This document shows positions 4,526 to 7,259 of a stretch of DNA of 7,259 nt, one piece after another. The position numbers were made by a program, and so were the translations under genes. Source of the stretch: FLUQ01 sp031548325. GTDB taxonomy: Bacteria; Desulfobacterota; Desulfovibrionia; Desulfovibrionales; Desulfovibrionaceae. The notes beneath the pieces are model-generated. The model was given only the letters and a program-made list of their open reading frames with translations. It was not told where the DNA came from and did not search any database. Location: assembly GCA_031548325.1 (NCBI GenBank), contig JAVBRE010000067.1:1-7259 (forward strand), given 5' to 3'. Positions within the stretch are counted from its first letter, which is position 1, and each line of letters starts with the position of its first letter.

Positions 4526-6670
4526 ATGGCCAGCAGCATAAACGCCGTTCTGAACATCGGGGCCGGTGCGCTGTTCGCGAACCAGACCGCCATTCAGACC
4601 ACGGGCAACAATATCGCCAACGTGAATACCGAAGGGTATTCACGGCAGAAGGTGCGTTTTGAGGAATACCCTTCGCTGGACTACTCTCCCGGCCAGATGG
4701 GGCAGGGCGTGCGGGCCGCGGAAGTGTACCGCATGTTCGACCGTTTTGTGGAAAAGGCCTATCTCAGCAAATCCTCGCAGGCCACGCGCTGGGCGGAACA
4801 GAAAGAACTGCTGTCTTCCGTCGAATCGTTGTTCAACGAATCCAACGCGCCGGGCGTGGCCTCGGCCCTGGACGAATTTTTCAACAGCTGGCAGCAGCTT
4901 TCGCAGGACGGCGCCAGTTCTTCCAACCGCGAAGCGCTGCTTTCCAACGCCGAAATGCTGGCTGGCTTCGTCAGCGAGAACGATCAGGCCATGGCCTATA
5001 TGCAGCGGCAGATGGACGGCCTGATCCAGGTCGACATTGACCGGGCCAACCAGCTGATGCAGGAAATCGCCGCGCTGAACAAGCAGATCAACACCCACAG
5101 CATACCCGGGTCCAACAACCCCAACACGCTGATGGACCAGCGCGACATGAAGGTGCGCGAACTGGCGGAAATCGTCGACATCGACGTCATCGACCGCGGT
5201 GAAGGCCATTATGTGGTCAACACCAAGAGCGGCATGACCCTGGTGGACGAAGGCGTCGCCTATTCCTTCGAATTTCTGGGACCGCGCTCGGAGAAGTATC
5301 TCAACCCCGTCGGCAATCCGACCTATACCGGCGACATCCATTTTCAGGGGTCCGACGAATACGAATACACCGTCAAGGTGGTGACGGCCGGCGACGTGGA
5401 CACCACCGGCGATGTGCCGCCGCCCGCGGGCACGGCCATGTACCAGGTTTCTCTGGACGGCGGCCGGACCTGGCTGAAAAATTCGGACGGCAGCATCGCG
5501 ACTTTTCCCGCCACCGACACGGCCAACCAGGTAGGGGTCAAGGATCTGAAAATATCCTTTGACGCGGGATCACAGCTCAGCGTGGGCGACCGTTTTGAAA
5601 TCATGCCCAAATCCGGCATCTACTGGAATTCGCCTACCACCGGGTTGGTCAACGTGACCCCGCAGGCGCTGGGCGACGGCACGGCCAACGACCGCCGCCT
5701 GACCGCCGGCACCATCACATCCTATTTCGACTTTCGCGACAACCAGTTGGCCCAGTACCGCGAACGCCTGGACGCCTTTGCCCAGTCGCTGACCTGGGAA
5801 GTCAACCGCCTGCACAGCCAGGGCGTGGGGCTTGAAAAACTCGCGTCCGTGCTGGGCGACTATAGTGTGTCCAACAGCTCCGTGCCGCTGAACAGCAGCC
5901 AGAGCGGACTGGTCTGGGCGGGCAGGTTGCAGGAAGGCAATATCAGCATCGGATTTTACGACAAGACCACCGGGGAGCCTTTGCTGAGCGGTCCCAACGG
6001 TCTGGAAACCCTGTTTCCCAACAATCTTGACCCCAACATCGTCTCGCTGGACGATGTGGTCACGGCCATCAACGGCTTTTCCGTGATGGACAAAAACGGC
6101 AACACGCTGACGCTTTCCGCGAACATCGTGGACGGCCGCCTGCAGATCTCCAGCGACGATCCCAACGTGCAGTTCGGTTTCGCGGACGACACTTGCGGTC
6201 TGCTGGCGGGGCTTGGCATCAACACCTTTTTCAAGGGCGAGCACGCCGGCGACATGGCGGTGCGCGACGATATCGTGCACAACCTGAACCTGATCAACGC
6301 CGGCCGCATCAACGGCGCGGCCGAAGGCAACCCGGGCGACACCATCGGCGCCCTGGAAATTGCCCAGCTGGCCAACAAAAAAGTTTCCATCGGCACGGCG
6401 ACATCAAGCGCCACGAGTCAGACCCTGGTCGGCTTTTACGCCACACTGGTGGCCAAGGTCGGCGGCGACACGGCCACGGCCAAATACAACGCCGGCCTTT
6501 ACGGGGCCATGGCCCAGGACCTGAAAGACAAACAGGATGAAGCCGCCGGGGTCAACCTGGATGAAGAAATGACCAACCTGGTGCGTTTTCAAAACTCGTA
6601 CAAGGCGGCGGCGAAACTGATCACCACCGCCGACCAGATGCTGCAGACAATTCTCGGCCTGAAGCAGTAG
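4526..6670 (+). CDS. flgK: Flagellar hook-associated protein 1 FlgK
   Basis: FlgK forms the first of the two junction zones between hook and filament, outside the cell. The N-terminus has the axial-protein signature: residues 25-41 read TTGNNIANVNTEGYSRQ. Typical FlgK sequence follows: LFNESNAPGVASALDEFFNSW (102-122, the FF-W box), a helical part, and the DQRD motif (204-207). The last 39 residues (VNLDEEMTNLVRFQNSYKAAAKLITTADQM and on) form the C-terminal axial helix. Together the ends make the D0/D1 core. At 714 residues it exceeds enteric FlgK (about 550). The extra length lies in the middle (about 250-600), where surface-exposed domains are expected. There is no signal peptide, as expected for type III export. 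GGGAG at 4514-4518 precedes the ATG by 7 nt. The gene starts exactly at the flgN stop, and flgL follows after 15 bp. Confidence 0.97.
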   Translation: MASSINAVLNIGAGALFANQTAIQTTGNNIANVNTEGYSRQKVRFEEYPSLDYSPGQMGQGVRAAEVYRMFDRFVEKAYLSKSSQATRWAEQKELLSSVESLFNESNAPGVASALDEFFNSWQQLSQDGASSSNREALLSNAEMLAGFVSENDQAMAYMQRQMDGLIQVDIDRANQLMQEIAALNKQINTHSIPGSNNPNTLMDQRDMKVRELAEIVDIDVIDRGEGHYVVNTKSGMTLVDEGVAYSFEFLGPRSEKYLNPVGNPTYTGDIHFQGSDEYEYTVKVVTAGDVDTTGDVPPPAGTAMYQVSLDGGRTWLKNSDGSIATFPATDTANQVGVKDLKISFDAGSQLSVGDRFEIMPKSGIYWNSPTTGLVNVTPQALGDGTANDRRLTAGTITSYFDFRDNQLAQYRERLDAFAQSLTWEVNRLHSQGVGLEKLASVLGDYSVSNSSVPLNSSQSGLVWAGRLQEGNISIGFYDKTTGEPLLSGPNGLETLFPNNLDPNIVSLDDVVTAINGFSVMDKNGNTLTLSANIVDGRLQISSDDPNVQFGFADDTCGLLAGLGINTFFKGEHAGDMAVRDDIVHNLNLINAGRINGAAEGNPGDTIGALEIAQLANKKVSIGTATSSATSQTLVGFYATLVAKVGGDTATAKYNAGLYGAMAQDLKDKQDEAAGVNLDEEMTNLVRFQNSYKAAAKLITTADQMLQTILGLKQ

Positions 6671-6685
6671 GCAAGAGGTGCGACC

Positions 6686-7259
6686 ATGAGTATCCGCATA
6701 TCCCAGCGCCAGATGTATTCCTCGATGATCACCAACATGAACAAAGGCTTGGTTGATCTGATGGAATCGAACCTTCAGGGAGCCACGGAAAAGCAGATCA
6801 ACAAGCCTTCGGACGACCCGGCGGGCATGGCGCGCATTCTGCAATACCGTTCGTCCCTGAACAACATCGACCGCTACAAGCGCAACGTCAGCGAAGCTTC
6901 CGGCTGGCTGGAACTGGCGGATACGACCCTGATCCAGGTGCAGGAAGTGCTTTCCGAAATCAGAACCCTTCTGGAACAGGGGTCCACCGGCACCTATGAC
7001 GCGGATAACAGAGGGTCCATGGGCGATGCTCTGCGCGGGCATTTTATGGAACTTCTGAATCTGGCCAACACCACATACAACGGCCAGCATATTTTTTCCG
7101 GCCACAAGACGGGGGAGCCGGCCTATCAGGCCGCTCTCGGCGTGTCCTGGGACGTGGATTCGACTCTGGCCGCCGACCCCGACGCCATCAGCACCAAGCA
7201 GTTCCAGGTGGAAGGTGGAACGGACTCCACCGTGATCATTCAGTTCGGCCTGGACAAGG
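6686..7259 (+). CDS. flgL: Flagellar hook-associated protein 3 FlgL (partial, 3' end missing)
   Basis: FlgL forms the second junction zone, between FlgK and the flagellin filament. The first 191 residues are present and the frame runs off the window. The start MSIRISQRQMYSSMITNMNK and the motif KQINKPSDDPAGMARILQYR (36-55) are the flagellin-like N-terminal core. A long helix with a WLELADTTLIQVQEVL pattern follows (74-89). YNGQHIFSGHKTGEPAY (131-147) matches the conserved FlgL turn before the outer domain. AGAGGTG at 6674-6680 precedes the ATG by 5 nt. It lies 15 bp after flgK, in one unit with its chaperone flgN. Related genomes often carry csrA and fliW next, but that lies outside the window. 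Confidence 0.95.
   Translation, partial: MSIRISQRQMYSSMITNMNKGLVDLMESNLQGATEKQINKPSDDPAGMARILQYRSSLNNIDRYKRNVSEASGWLELADTTLIQVQEVLSEIRTLLEQGSTGTYDADNRGSMGDALRGHFMELLNLANTTYNGQHIFSGHKTGEPAYQAALGVSWDVDSTLAADPDAISTKQFQVEGGTDSTVIIQFGLDK

Noticed and set aside
5570..6280. A 236-codon antisense open frame in flgK, with similar ones at 4640-5341, 3815-4513 and 6404-7105
   Set aside because: All lie opposite well-supported flagellar genes and arise from the same codon bias.

Overview
The window looks like chromosomal DNA of a sulfate-reducing deltaproteobacterium of the Desulfovibrio type. Three things point that way: the GC-rich codon use, the RHS-core signature DPLGDTGGDHDLYDY, and a flagellar block in the order flgI - flgJ-type rod-binding gene - flgN - flgK - flgL. 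This assignment is recognition from memory, not a database result. All convincing genes are on the + strand.

Region 1 (1-1796) is an RHS polymorphic-toxin locus. It opens inside the 3' end of a large rhs gene (1-651): the end of the conserved core, then an 87-residue variable tip with one hydrophobic segment. Next comes a very AT-rich gene (766-1314, about 21% G+C by hand count over 781-1320) for an unrecognised 182-residue protein with four predicted membrane segments. Its place directly behind the toxin tip makes it the candidate immunity gene. At 1371-1470 a 100-bp copy of the rhs core end recurs (95 of 100 bases match 260-359), followed by a different, short tip. This copy has no credible start codon or ribosome binding site, so it is an orphan tip: a displaced or donor toxin end. 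The locus closes with four perfect hairpins in 130 bases (1580-1707).

Region 2 (1726-7259) holds flagellar genes for the late basal body and the hook-filament junction: P-ring protein FlgI, a FlgJ-type rod-binding protein without a muramidase domain, the export chaperone FlgN, and the junction proteins FlgK and FlgL (FlgL runs off the edge). FlgI-FlgJ and FlgN-FlgK are butted stop-to-start. Two sites fit the sigma-54 -24/-12 pattern (GG, ten bases, GC): one before flgI (1726-1741) and one in the flgJ-flgN gap (3934-3949). They suggest two RpoN-driven units, flgI-flgJ and flgN-flgK-flgL. The leader of the second has six GGA triplets, one inside the Shine-Dalgarno, which suggests control by CsrA.

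The two halves appear functionally unrelated. The notable point is where they meet: an RHS toxin locus with signs of tip exchange lies directly before flgI, where flgH would normally be expected, and flgI has its own promoter just after the hairpin cluster.
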